From NCBI GenBank assembly GCA_012932865.1, contig SAXG01000120.1, forward strand, positions 1 to 64,000: a stretch of 64,000 bases of DNA, in the 5' to 3' direction. Below, piece by piece: positions 8,854 through 20,451 of the stretch. Every line of letters starts with the position of its first letter. Within the stretch, counting starts at the first letter, position 1. The position numbers and the translations under genes were made by a program. This DNA comes from Amylostereum areolatum (Eukaryota > Basidiomycota > Agaricomycetes > Russulales > Stereaceae). The notes under the pieces were generated by a model, which searched no databases, was not told the origin of the DNA, and saw only the letters and a list, made by a program, of their open reading frames with translations.

Positions 8854-11800
8854 ATGCTACCTCATCCTCCGAACGACGCCGCCGACATCTTCTCCCTTTC
8901 TGATCACGTCTTGGCCGAACGCCTCCAGTTCGTACAAGAGGTAAGCTCCTTTTGTTGCCTCCCCCCCTTTTGGGCCGCTTCCGAACGCCACGCTATCAGA
9001 TTGGCTTTGGCAACTGGGGAAGCGTGTGGTTATGCAAGCCAAAACACCCCGACACCAAGGAGGTCCAGCACGACGTCAAGCTCGCCGTCAAACTCGTCCA
9101 CCGTTCCAAAACGACAACAACCGCAGCGCGGGTACGGTCACTGTGAGCGTCATGCGTTCCTTCCCTGCGTGCGTTCTGAGCCGTTGTCAGATGGAACGAA
9201 ATGAAGATCGTTCGTACGTTCAAGCACGACCCCCATCCCTCCATCGTTCCGTTCCATTCCTTCATCATCACCCCCTCGTACGCTCTCATCACCATGTACG
9301 CGTTCTTCCCGTCCTCCTTCCCCTCGCTTCTCACGCTCTCTTCAGGGACTTCCTTCCCGAACTCATTCCCGTAGAAGTACCGGAACACAAGGCAAAAGAG
9401 TGGATGCGCTCCTTGCTTTCTGGCGTCGAGTTTCTCCACAAACGTGGCGTCGTACATAACGACATCAAGTACGCTCTCTCCATGCACGCGAACCGCATTT
9501 TTCCTGACATCATCATGACCAGGCCTGCAAACATTCTCCTCACAGAGGACCGCGTGCCCGTGCTCGTCGATTTTGGCTTTGCAGAAAAGTACGACACCGC
9601 GGGCTCAAAAGCCTTCCATAGCAACTTGACCTACGGTACACCAGAAGTACGCCCACTCTCCCGTTCTGCGCATACATCCTTGCCCAACGTCTGCCCCTGC
9701 AGTATCTCTCACCGGAGCGAGCACGCGGTCTTCCTCACGACACGCGCAAGTCGGACGTCTGGTCTCTCGGCGTCACCTTTTTCGAGATCCTCGTCGGCCG
9801 CACCCCCTACGAGAACGAGGAAGGCGAGCAGTTTACCACCAAGGAGGACCTGGAGAAGTACTGGGCACGAACGGTTTGTTCTTTCGTTATGCGTCCTCGG
9901 GTCAATGCGCTCATGCACCCTCCCAGCTTCGTGGAAAGTGGGTCGGCACTTGGAAGATGTCCAAGGGTGCGGAGCGGCTGTTGAGGCGCATGATTCAACC
10001 GAACGCGGATCTGCGATGCATGGCTGCCGACGCCATGAAGGACAGTTACTGGACACAGGCCGCGGAAGCGCCCACCGTCAGTCACAGTAGGGTTTTTCCG
10101 TTGCTTTGTGCATTGATCCACACTCACGGCCCGTGCGACCCTAGAACGCGCCGCGAGCACGTCCTCCATATCCCGTGTCCTCGGCGACAAGGAGGGCACC
10201 AAGCTGCTCGACATCATCTCGCCATGGTCCACCCGCCGTCTGAGCAAGGACCAGGAGAAGGAGCGCAAGACGAAGGTCCCCGCGAAGGACAAGGAGAACA
10301 TCGCGAGCCCGCCGCCGTCCCTGCGGCTCCGCCCGAAGAAGGACGCCGCCCCCGCCACGCGTCCCACGCACATGCACACGCGCTCGCTGACCCAACCCAA
10401 GATCCAAACCGAAGGTACGTCGGAGCCCTGAACCCCCCGCTTCGGCTTCCCCAATTCATCTGACTGATGCGACGGTCGTGGCGCAGGCTTGGGCGCGGGC
10501 ACGACAAGGAAACGTGCCGCCATCCCCGGCGGCCTCACCCCCATCGCGGCTTCACCCCCGGCCACGCCCTCCACGCGTGGCGCCACAACACTTCGGGTCA
10601 AGACCGCAGTCGGCAAGGAAAACGCGGCGGCGGCGCGAGGCTCGCCTACGTCGGAGAGTCGGAGAGCGCTCGGCCCGCGCAAGCCCATCCCGTCCAGTCT
10701 CGTTCCCAAGGGCAAGGAGAACGGCGCGACCCCGCCGCCGAAGGTCCCCCCCAAAGATCGCGTGCTCCCCGCCGCCTCGCGTCGCGCAGGGGCGGGGGCG
10801 CTCACAGACGTCACGGGACGTGCGCGGAACGCGCCGAATGCGCGCAAGGCACCGGCTGCCCCGATCATTCCTGTTGTGGCGCCAGAAGCGGGGAACGAGA
10901 GCAGGGAGGAGGGGAAGAGTATGGGGAGTGTTCGGGATCGGATGCGCGAGTGGGAGCGGGAGAAGGAGCGGCTCAGAGAGTTGGAGCGTGTGCACGAGCG
11001 CGACGCGGATGGGGAGAAGGAGAAGGAGGGAGAGAGGGGGGAAGGGGAGGCGGAGGAGCGGGGAAGGTCGCTTGAGCGGGCTCAGGAGGTGTCCCGAGAT
11101 GAAAAGGAGAAACGCGAGGAGGGCGCCAGGAGGGTGTCCGGTCGTCCCCCTCAACTGCCTGAATTCCGCGATGCGGTGCTCGTTTCAACTACGCCGACAG
11201 ACAGCATTCCCGCCACGCCGATGTCGCCTGGTCAGTCTCGAGTGCCCTCTTTATACTGAAGCGGACGGCTGACGAAACTTCTTTCTTTCCTTTCCTTCCT
11301 GGCCTTTTTTTTCCTTCTTTGCTTTTTCTTTTTCCTGTAGAAATGGATTTCCTCTTCCAAGATACTCTGCCGCGGTCGGTGTCCGGTCACGAATCCGGCC
11401 TTAGCATTCTCAAGCGGAGCCTGAAGACCTCCCTGGGTGCGTCGTTGGGTATGTGGCTTATCCTCTCGTATTTTCGGACTGGACCTAACATCGGGCATCG
11501 CTCCTCCAGACCGAACATTCAACCTCTACAAGACCTCGTTCGGATTTGGACGCTTTGGGAAATCGACATCCCCCGAGAACGACTTCCCTCTCGATGCGAG
11601 CGGTTTCCAGTCGTGGGAGGACGCGAGCTTGATGAAAGAGGGTGTGTTTCCTCCCCCAAGTTCTTCCACCTATACATGTGCTCAAGTGTCTTGTAGCGGA
11701 TTCATCTCTTCCCGCCGTGCACCAGGCCGTCCGGAACGAGCGCGTCGGTGTGGACAATAGGGCCGACCGTATGACGATCTGGTTGCAGAACGTCGAGAGT

Positions 11801-12981
11801 ATGTTGCTCATTCGTTTCGACGTTCGATGTTTCTGACCGTTTGGTGCAGAGGTTGTCGAGGATGCGCGCCAGAACTTTGCGTCTTCGAGCGTAACCCAGC
11901 TTCCTCCTCTGCCCATTGCACCCTCCAGGTCCACGTCGCACAACGTGTCAGTTCGGTCTTCCCGTCTACCCCGCAAGCTCCTCGCGGCGAGCGAGATTTT
12001 CTCGGATTCGGATCTCAGTCCTGGCGACCGCAGTTTCCTGTCGGCGTCGGCGTCGGCGTCGTCGTACACGGGCACGGTGAACAAGACCCGCATCCCAGAC
12101 AACACACTCCCGACCATTCCCTCCGAGGAACCCAGCCGAGGCACGTTGTCCTTCGACAGCCCGAAGCGCATGCGTCGTGCCACTGTCCTCGGCCAATCCC
12201 CCGGCAAGAGCAGAAGTCTGGAAATCGACCCAGGCTCGCCTTCACACCGCAGGGAGAAGTCGAGGTCGCAGAACGACCTGCAACGCGCGATCAGCCCTGT
12301 GTCCAAGCTGACGTTTGAGCTGGACCGACGTAAGTTTCATGTTCCAGCTTGCCGTGTGCGAAGAGCACTGATTCGTGTCGCATCTGCGCAGTCGCCCAGC
12401 CGTCACCGCCGATGCGTCTCTCGGCCATGATCGACAAGGACATTTTCATCGGGGACCCGGCTAACCTCGAGGTGCCCAAGACGCCGATCATCAGCATAAC
12501 CAACGAGACGGGGAACGACAGCCTCACCGCGTCCCCCTTCCACGTCCAGCCGTATCCCGTCCGGGTGACGGCATCGGACGCACCCCTTCTGGACTCTCCC
12601 ACCCAACGCAAGGTCGAGGGCGTGTACGACCGCTTCCTCATGGCCACCACCGGCGTCAAGCGTCTCGGTCGAGGATACCAGTCGGACAACGTCGGGCCCC
12701 TGTCGAACGTGGTGTCGACGCCCCTGCCCGGCTATGCGGCCAAGTCTGCCGCGCCGCGGCTGTTCCAGTCGACGCGGAGGCCGATGCCCCCGCCTGTGTC
12801 CAGCGACGACCAGCGCGGGAACCTCAGCGTGGACGAGCTCGGGATGATGCATCCTAGCACGAGCTCGAGCGCGGACGGGGCGAAGGACGAGCGCACGCAC
12901 GCCGTCCGGACGATGCGCAAAGCGTTCAAGGCGATCGTGACGGGCAGGACGGTGGTGAGGAAGTCCTCTCGGGTGTATTGA
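8854..12981 (+). CDS. Serine/threonine protein kinase with long disordered C-terminal region
   Basis: Fourteen exons were traced: 8854-8940, 9000-9142, 9191-9295, 9346-9478, 9533-9646, 9703-9873, 9927-10086, 10145-10414, 10487-11230, 11341-11448, 11510-11641, 11697-11798, 11850-12329 and 12392-12981, giving about 1112 residues. The kinase domain fills roughly residues 25-310: glycine loop IGFGNWGSV, Lys in LAVKLV, helix-C Glu in WNEMKIV, catalytic loop VVHNDIKPANILL, VDFGFAEKY, YGTPEYLSPE and KSDVWSLG. All catalytic residues are present, but the residue before the catalytic Asp is Asn instead of Arg. The remaining 800 residues are rich in Ser, Pro, Arg and Lys, with KEN-like and coiled-coil-like Glu/Arg stretches. 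The family beyond Ser/Thr kinase is not assigned. Exon 7's donor is the least certain join. Confidence 0.85.
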
Positions 12982-13803
12982 TCGCGTTCGCGCCGTCGCC
13001 GTTCGTTCGTTCGTTTGTTTTTTCTTGCTCTTCCTCGTCGTTCCTATGGCCTCCTTGTCCTGTCGCTCTCCCGTCTCTTGTTCAGACGCACGTTCCTTGT
13101 CGCACCGTCCCCCATCTCCGTCCGCTGCTGCCTGCTCCATGTCCACTAGCTATCCTGTCTCGTCTCCGTCGTGTGCTGCATCGCTTATTATCCTCATCTA
13201 TCTTCTCTATCCTCTTCGCACGGATTCGATACCATCTATATCTACTTGCCTATCTACGTCTATCCACTGCTGGTTTCCAGGACTCTTTCTCATTTTTCCT
13301 TCTCGCTCACATATCATCCCACATGTCGTCCGTCGCTTTGCTCGCCTGCTATTGCTATCTATCGCTGTCGTCTCCCCACGCCCCGCACGTCCTCGTCCAC
13401 ATCTTTATCGTCCTTTCAGATCTTATATTCTCTTTTTGTGTTTGTTTGTTGATGATGACACGGTTTTTTTTTACGACCCGCTCACGTTTCGACGACGTCG
13501 GTGCGACGACTTGGCCACGTTACTTCCCACCCCCTCTAACATGTACTCATGGTCGCGTCTATACGCACGATATTTGTTTGTTCTTTCGGCGAGCGCTTCA
13601 GGGTGCTTCGCTTGTTTATGCATTTGCATTTATACTATTGTCTATGTGCGAATACGGGTGTCCAGTCGGTAGCAAGCAGGGTGAGGGAGGTCGTTGGACA
13701 TCAATATCACGACTCCGACAGCCCCGACTGGGAATGGCACCGTTTCGCGGTGGTCCCTTCCTCCTGGTCCTCTTGACTCCTCTTGCGTTTTGACGGTGGA
13801 TTG
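12982..13803. other. Convergent 3' region after the kinase gene
   Basis: A pyrimidine-rich stretch (Ser/Phe-rich chance frames on the plus strand) follows the kinase stop. No exon-like continuity is seen. It probably contains the kinase 3' UTR. Confidence 0.55.
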
Positions 13804-15423
13804 TTAGGGTGGCTGGAATGTTGGTTCAAGGCGTTCCTTGAAACTCTTGTTGAAATCCACACGTTGTAATGCGAATGCGAGGGCCCCCACTGCGCCCGTT
13901 CCGAACAATGTTTGGATCGCTTTCGTGGTGTGAGGTGGGATCAACTCGGGAAGCGAAACGAGGTCTTCTTTCAGTCGTGCGCCGTGAATATCGGCCTACA
14001 GGGACGTCGGATGACTCAGTGATGACGGAGCAGGAGTAGGACATACCACGAAGCCGTCCAGCTGTTGGGCTTGAAGGTCGCTGAGCGCGTGGGAGGCAGC
14101 GCATCGGTAAGTTCCCATGTAGGAGTATCCTGTGTCCGAATGGTGGATGATGTCACAGACTTGGTCGACTGAAAAACGCGGAACGGTGGGACTGCCAAAA
14201 ACTGTCGAAGCCCGCGTGGGGATCGACCCCGACGAACCGACGAGAGAGCTGCAAGAGGAGTATGCGAGAGATCCCGGTGGAACAGTGCAGGATTTCTGCG
14301 CTTTCGAGGATCACGGCCGTCACGGGTTGCGATGCTTTTCTGGCAAGTTTTTGGGTGAACAGAGCGTAAGCGAACCGACGGCGCGACGGACCTATCCATG
14401 AATTTCTACGGTGAAGGCGTCAGACTCGGGTGCGCAACTAGTAGGGAAAGGTCGCCGATCACCTTTCCAGGATTCGTTTGAGAAAAGACATCGCATTGTT
14501 CAACAGAGGGGAAAGTGTCCGTGACGTCGCGTTTCAAGAATTCGTTCACTCGCTGTTGCGGCTCTCGTCTCTATGTAAATGATAAGTCCTGTGGACGATC
14601 ACAGCCAACCAATGTCATGACCCACATATTCAGCATGCTCAGTTTCTAGATTATTGATCAGAGTCATCGCCTTATCATGCTTGAGAGCGAACACAGTAGA
14701 TGTCTGGTGATACAAAAAATGTTTCAGTAGTAGGTACACTTGAGGTCGTTGTTGACGGAAGAGAGTCAGCCTTGAGATGGTTTGTAAAAACTGACTGCTT
14801 TGGCCTCTTCGTGACACGACTTGAGAAATTGGTGCTTGATCTTGAGACTTTCGTATTTTTCTTCCCAGTTGACCCCAACAAGATGCTCCGCCTTCCCGCG
14901 AGCAGTCAAAACATGTCAATTTTTGAAAGCGAGTGTGTTCGTACGTGATCTTCTTCCTTGCGAGGCTCGGGCCCGGCAGACGGAGGGACAGGCTACTAGC
15001 CTAGTCAATATAGACACCGGACAGGGATGGCACAACTACATACTGTCACTGTGCGCTGTGTTACGATGTTAGGCTTGACATCCTCGCCGAAGTTCTTAAC
15101 GATGAGCTTCAGCCTTTCGAGCTCTTCATCCTTCTCGGCAAGGGTTGCCTTTAACTCGTTGTTCTCCTTCAGTTGGCTGGTCTGCTTCTCCAAGCGCCTG
15201 GGCTCTTTTTGCACCGATGATTCGTCAATATCGACTCCCTCACACTACGCAGGCCCGGATAGGTTTTGTTGAGCCTACTAGTAAGACGGACGCCACAGCA
15301 ATGGGGACTGGGCGACTTCTAGCATACCTTGCACTTTTCTAATCGTTCCTTTAACGTCGTGAGTTCCTGGATCTGGTACCTGCAAAGTTCACGGAGTATA
15401 GCAGGGTCTTCAGCAGCACTCAT
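13804..15423 (-). CDS. Hypothetical coiled-coil protein in nine small exons
   Basis: No single frame here exceeds about 70 coding codons, but joining at GT-AG sites gives a continuous protein of about 370 residues. Exons (minus): 15423-15328, 15244-15044, 14992-14945, 14891-14796, 14703-14626, 14570-14410, 14339 to about 14203, 14168-14047 and 13995-13804. It begins MSAAEDPAILRELCRYQ and continues with a coiled coil (LKENNELKATLAEKDEELERLK), a second helical block (NWEEKYESLKIKHQFLKSC), EFLKRDVTDTFPSVEQCD, then a region with HHSDTGYSYMGTY and a C-terminus FGTGAVGALAFALQ...ERLEPTF before TAA. The donor of exon 7 is uncertain: the nearest site would leave a 34-nt intron, so an upstream donor is more likely. 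No family recognised. The coding case rests on phase consistency at the other seven joins. Confidence 0.62.
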
Positions 15424-15723
15424 GGTTGCTTCAAAGGAAGACGGCCATCGTATGGTGCCACATTCCACTGCCACTGCCATTTCCCATCACATGATACGTA
15501 CACGCTTCAAGAGCCAAGGCGCTAAGGAGTAGGTGCACATATCCACCTTTGCTCATCCCTTCGTGACAGCGCGGCCCATTGAAACAACAAGAGAACAGAA
15601 TAGCAATCTAACTACAGCGTATCATATAAGCGACTTTTGGGGAGCGGAATACACTATCGCTACATACAGTCATGCGAAACAACAGATAAACGAACACAAT
15701 ATAACACCCTGCCACGACCTGTC
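15424..15723. other. Intergenic gap
   Basis: Separates the coiled-coil gene promoter from the eIF3e stop; both genes are on the minus strand. No feature is seen. Confidence 0.5.
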
Positions 15724-17358
15724 CTAGCGCGCGCCCTCGACGTGTTGCGGCCCCGCGCGCGCCATCGCCGCGCCCAACGCCTGAGTGCGGATCGAGAGCC
15801 CGCGGGTCTTTTCGATGACCGTTTGGTATATGGGCAGCGCCGGCCGGTTGATCTCGATGACGTTCTATTGAAAAGAAAAGGAAAAAAAAAACAAGGACGA
15901 GAATCTGAGGGTCAAAGCATCGGGGGCGGAGCAGGGCGACGCACCTTCTCAAGGTCGATTTTCGCGTCGGCGCCCATGCGGGTGTCCCGGATGAGGTTGA
16001 CGATCCACTTCTCGCCTTCGTCGGCGGAGAGGTTGAGGCGCTCGGACAGGTCCCTACGAAGACCGGTCAGCGACGGTGCTCGCCAGCCTCCACGACAGAG
16101 CCACCTCACCCGATGTCGATGCGCTGGTGGATGCGGCAGTACGCCTCGCTGATGAGGTACCGCGCGTGGTCCAAGAACTCGTCCTTGAACTCCTGCAGGA
16201 AGAAATCGTCCCCGACGATGTGCTCCGCGACCTGAAGCTCCCGCTGCGCGGCCTCGAAGTCGAACTCGACGTAGAGCTCCTTCAGGAAGCGCGTGACCGG
16301 GTCCGAGTACTGGTACTCCTCCATCTGCACGATCTTCACGATCTCGCGGATCGCGTAGCGCACGCGCGCGCTCGTCGGCGCCGCGCCCGGCGCGGACTGT
16401 TGCGCCTTGCGCGAGAGCACGGCGGCGACGGCGAGGTAGCGCAGGATCCAGGGGCACGCGGACTGGATGGTGTTGAGGTACGACGGCGCGAGGAAGGTGT
16501 CGAGCAGGAGCGTCCGGCCCTGCGGGTGGTTGAAGTACACCCACAGCGACCAGTGGATGAGCCACGTGCGCGAGTAGAGCGACTGGCGGGACTCGACGTG
16601 CGAGGACGTCGCGAGGAGCGGGGCGGACGCCGCGCGGGCGTCGATGGCCTCCCGGAGCGTGTTGAGCTCCTCGAGCGCGACGTCCCATTTTCCGGTGAGG
16701 ATGTCGGACGCGAGCTTTCCCCAGGATGCGGACGTGATCAGATCGTTGTCGGTCGAGAGCACGCGGAAGTGGTAGAGGTAGTCGGCCGCGCCCGAGTAGT
16801 TGCCGTACGTGTACTGGAACTGCCCGAAGTTGTAGAGCGCCGTGATCTGCTCCGGCGTGACCTAAAAGACGCGAGGACGTCGGGGTCCGTCTCGAATGAG
16901 GATTTTTTTCGTTTTGGAAAGGGAGAAGAACGCACGCCGTAGTTGTCCTTCAGGTACTGGAGGTTTTGGTTCTTGTCCTGCCGCATCGCCTGCACCACCT
17001 CCGGGTTCTCGATCACGTCCAGCACCGCCTGGGCCTCCTGCTGCAGCCTCTCGTTCGTCGACATCGCATTCGTACGCTTCGCCGCAAACTCTGCATCGCA
17101 GATCAGAGGTCAGCCCCCACGTAGCATCGGGGCGTAAAAGAACCACGCACCGTCCGGAACCTCGCTGTCCGGGTTCAGCTGCTCGAAGAGGTTGACGGCG
17201 TAGTCGACCATGTTCGTGCCCTTGGCGAGCTCATACTGCGCTGCCTGGACCTGCTCGACGGGGAAGAGATTGGTCTCGACCAGGTGGGCGAGGAGGGGGA
17301 AGGCAAAGTGCCGGTCGAGGTAGGGGATCACGGTCTTGGTGAGGTCGTACTCGGCCAT
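15724..17358 (-). CDS. INT6: Eukaryotic translation initiation factor 3 subunit e (Int6)
   Basis: Role (known): eIF3e is a PCI-domain subunit of the eIF3 complex, which binds the 40S ribosome and recruits mRNA in the cytoplasm. Five exons: 17358-17151, 17090-16936, 16861-16110, 16053-15945 and 15864-15724, about 454 residues, the usual family size. The start [20 protein letters not shown] with HLVETNLFP is the family N-terminus. The large third exon carries the helical repeats ([39 protein letters not shown]), and exons 3-5 the PCI winged helix ([38 protein letters not shown] and [20 protein letters not shown]). All joins keep frame. The intron before the last exon is A-rich on the plus strand. 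Sits 316 bases from ATG7 on the same strand. Confidence 0.95.
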
Positions 17359-17673
17359 GGTGTGTTCGCTCCTGGGAGGAATGCCGAGGGAGGGCTAGGA
17401 GGTTGGGGGAGGCGGAGACGCGGACGATTCTCTGAAGCTTTCCTGTCCACGGCGAACCTGCAAACGGCATCGACGGGAAATTTCTGGCCACGTGAGATTG
17501 CCAGGAAAGGGAAATTATATCATGTGATGCGTTTGCGGGGGGTTCTTGCCTTGGCATTGGCAATATTCGCACATCGATTCTCGAGACAAACAACACTGGG
17601 AGATGGTACACTGTAGTAGAGATACATGCTGGTATAAGCCTTCCTGTTCGTTCATAAAACCTCAAAGATCCGT
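17359..17673. promoter_or_regulatory. eIF3e upstream region and ATG7 3' end
   Basis: A 315-base spacer between two minus-strand genes. It should contain the eIF3e promoter and the ATG7 terminator. No TATA box is obvious, which fits a housekeeping gene. Confidence 0.45.
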
Positions 17674-20305
17674 CTAAAAATCGTCTTCCTCATCCCAGTC
17701 AACGGCCTCCATCGCCTCCTCGCCTTCTTCGTGCAGTTTGTCCAGCCCAGTAAGCTTCTCGAGGTATCCCGTTTCGTTGAACGCCTGCAACATCATATCG
17801 AATCCACGCTCCTCGTACGCTTTCAGGACCTGTAGAAGAGGTCTCCAGTCAGCAACGACGTCGTCTTCCCAGGTCGAGCTCCACGTACCGTCTCGCTGCA
17901 TCCCGTGCACTGGCTGTATGCCGCTCCCACGATAGGCAGGTTGCGGAATTGGGCGAGATACCCGCGCAACTGATGGGGGACGAGCCCGAGGACTCCAGCA
18001 CTGGCGTCTTCCGGCGTGTCCTTGTTGCTGCCCGGTGGCGGCGGCGGGGCGTGAAGGCTGGCATATGATGGTGGTCAGATGTATGCGAGCGAGCAGGCAC
18101 GACGTTGAACGCGTACCCTTCAGGGTGCTGAATCATCGAGACCAACAGCTCGACTGCCGTCGACGCCGCGATGGACGCAAGTCCGGGACGGGTCACGGTG
18201 CACATCTGGTCCAGCGTTCGGTCGGTGAGGGACTGTGGTTCATAAGCTCGACTATTAGAACACATCGTGAGCACGTTCGAGTTTCTCACATCTGCAGGGG
18301 CAACGATATCGTTGCAATAGTAACATCCCAACCGGCTCCCGTCGGCGGAGGGTGTGCGCGCGCCGTGCCTCATGACGAGGAAGGTATCGAACCCGAGCGC
18401 GGCGTTCATGACCATCTGAAATCATGGTTGACACTCGAAATGGGTTCAAGGCCGTGAACATTAGCGCACCTTGCCCTTCGCTGCGCCCAGGACGGTGGGC
18501 AGCCATCGGCTCTCTCTTGAGTCCATCAAGAGGAAGATCGCGTCGTGCTCGTCGACGAGTTTCTCCAGCTTCGCGACATCGGCCTTGGTCTGGTCCACGG
18601 ACGCAGGAGGGATCGGGTGGCCCGGCATTGGGATGGAAAGCGAGTATCCCGCGGCGTTCTGATCAACAACGAGTTTATAAGATTGCTCGCAGAGCCCCGG
18701 GACACGCAACTCACCACGCCAGGGAAGATCTTCTTCAGACGGGCGGCCGCACACTCCGCTTTGGGCTGCCCGCCGTCCAAGCAGTCTTCGAACTCAAACA
18801 GGGGTTGCCGCACGGGATTTGAAAACGAGACGCGGGACGAATCCACCAAGGTGATGTTGCGGATGCCCCAGCCCTGGCGACGCATTGCGACATGTTAAAC
18901 CGTCCGTTGGAAAATACAGAGAGAACGCACCATGAGGGTTCTGGCGACATAGCATCCCAGGGTGCCCGCGCCCAGAAGAAGGCATTTCGTCGCCGCGATC
19001 TTCTCCAAGTCCAAGGAAGGCAGGATACGCCAGCGCATGAGCTTCAGGTTGAGATCGACAGCCTGGTCCGCGAGTCTGCGTAAGAGCGTGCACAGTCAGT
19101 TCCTGCCACAGGCCCATCGCGAGACACGCACCGCGTTGGATCCATCATGGGGGCGAGATCGGCCACCCGGGCTCCGAGCTTCCCCGCCGTGTTCTTCTCC
19201 CATCCCACCGCGGAGGGCTTGCCCTCGACATGCCCGCCGGACAGGACGCCGAACGTGCTCTTCCACGTCGAGCCTTCGTGGGGGATCTCGGAATCGCGCC
19301 AGCACAAAACGCGAACGGTGGCCGTGGTCGACGGGTGGACGGCGCGGAGGTAGGTGAGGAGATTTCGGAGAGGCCAGCCCGGCGTGGACGCTTGAGGGGA
19401 GGGGTCGATGAACGCGATGGTTTGCTGGTTCGAACCGCGTCAGCATGCGGACCAAACCAACAACGCCGATAACAGGACGCACCGACTCTGCGGGCACGTT
19501 GGCGAAAAAGGAGGTGTACTCCTCGACAGGTGCGATTTCTGCGCCGTCGCCCGATGGCGCCGGGCGAACGAGGAAGAAGGGCCGCGAAGATGTGGCCAGT
19601 TGTTCGTGGATTGAGGTGAGCTGGAGGGCAAGGAATCAGCGACAGGGAAGGTCGGACTATTGCAGCCAATGGCGCGCACCTGAGGGCCGGAAAACGCCCC
19701 CGCGGCACCTTTCCACTCGTCCGCGATCTCCCACAAGGGTTGCGCCTGGAAGGCGGGGAACGCGAACCAGTAGTAGTACTTGTATTTCTTGAGATCGGCG
19801 AAGGTGATGAGGAGGAACCGGGTGAGAGCGGACGTGTCGTGGTCCTTCGTCATGCGGTCCCATATCTATAGACAGGTGAATTTGACGCAAAAGAACGGTG
19901 TGTAGGGAGCCACGAGCCTCGTCGCTGGTTTGGTTGAACAACGCACGCTTGTCCGCGTTCTTGAAGTCCTCGATGGTGTTGTAGTTCTTCACGACGCCCG
20001 TCGCGGGCACGGTGAACGGCGGCAAGCTGATAGAACGGATTCAGATCTGCGACGGAACCGAGCGAGAGAGGGGTTGCATACCTGTGTTTCCCGTCGAACC
20101 CTTCGCCTCCTACCGATATGTTGCATCCAAGCGGGACCTCCTGGCCCGTATTCCTGTCTTTGATCGTTCGCCCGACAGAGTAAGACGCGTTGAGTGGCAC
20201 ATGGTCATCGGAAAGACGAAGGACCTCGAGTTTGACACGAGTGAGCTCGTGCCAGAACGTGGGCTGCACCAGGGAGGAGAACTGGGCGAACTGGACGACG
20301 GGCAT
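17674..20305 (-). CDS. ATG7: Autophagy E1-like enzyme Atg7
   Basis: Role (known): Atg7 is the E1-like enzyme that activates Atg8 and Atg12 by adenylation and thioester formation in the cytosol during autophagosome building. Twelve exons: 20305-20082, 20026-19918, 19865-19680, 19620-19483, 19424-19132, 19075-18931, 18873-18715, 18658-18470, 18415-18290, 18232-18117, 18057-17889 and 17829-17674, about 670 residues. The N-terminal domain starts [20 protein letters not shown] and contains [20 protein letters not shown]. The E1 core has the nucleotide-binding [59 protein letters not shown], the CYYCND and CTGC zinc cysteines, and the catalytic Cys in [11 protein letters not shown] (codon near 18200-18202). 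The tail ends acidic, DWDEEDDF. Intron 2 appears to use a GC donor. Confidence 0.95.
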
Positions 20306-20451
20306 GGTGGTAGTTAGGATAAGAAAACGTGGGGCATTGTGTTAGGGCATTTGGCGGTCACGGTCCCAGTCGCGTCCAAGGTTGCTTTATCCGATCGCAA
20401 CGCTGACAAATGTTCCTGCTTCTCTCAAGCACATCGTCAGGCTTCAAGACG

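Noticed and set aside
12978..13793. 271-codon Phe/Ser/Leu-rich plus-strand frame after the kinase
   Set aside because: Pyrimidine-tract artefact in the 3' UTR region; no signal peptide or exon logic supports it.
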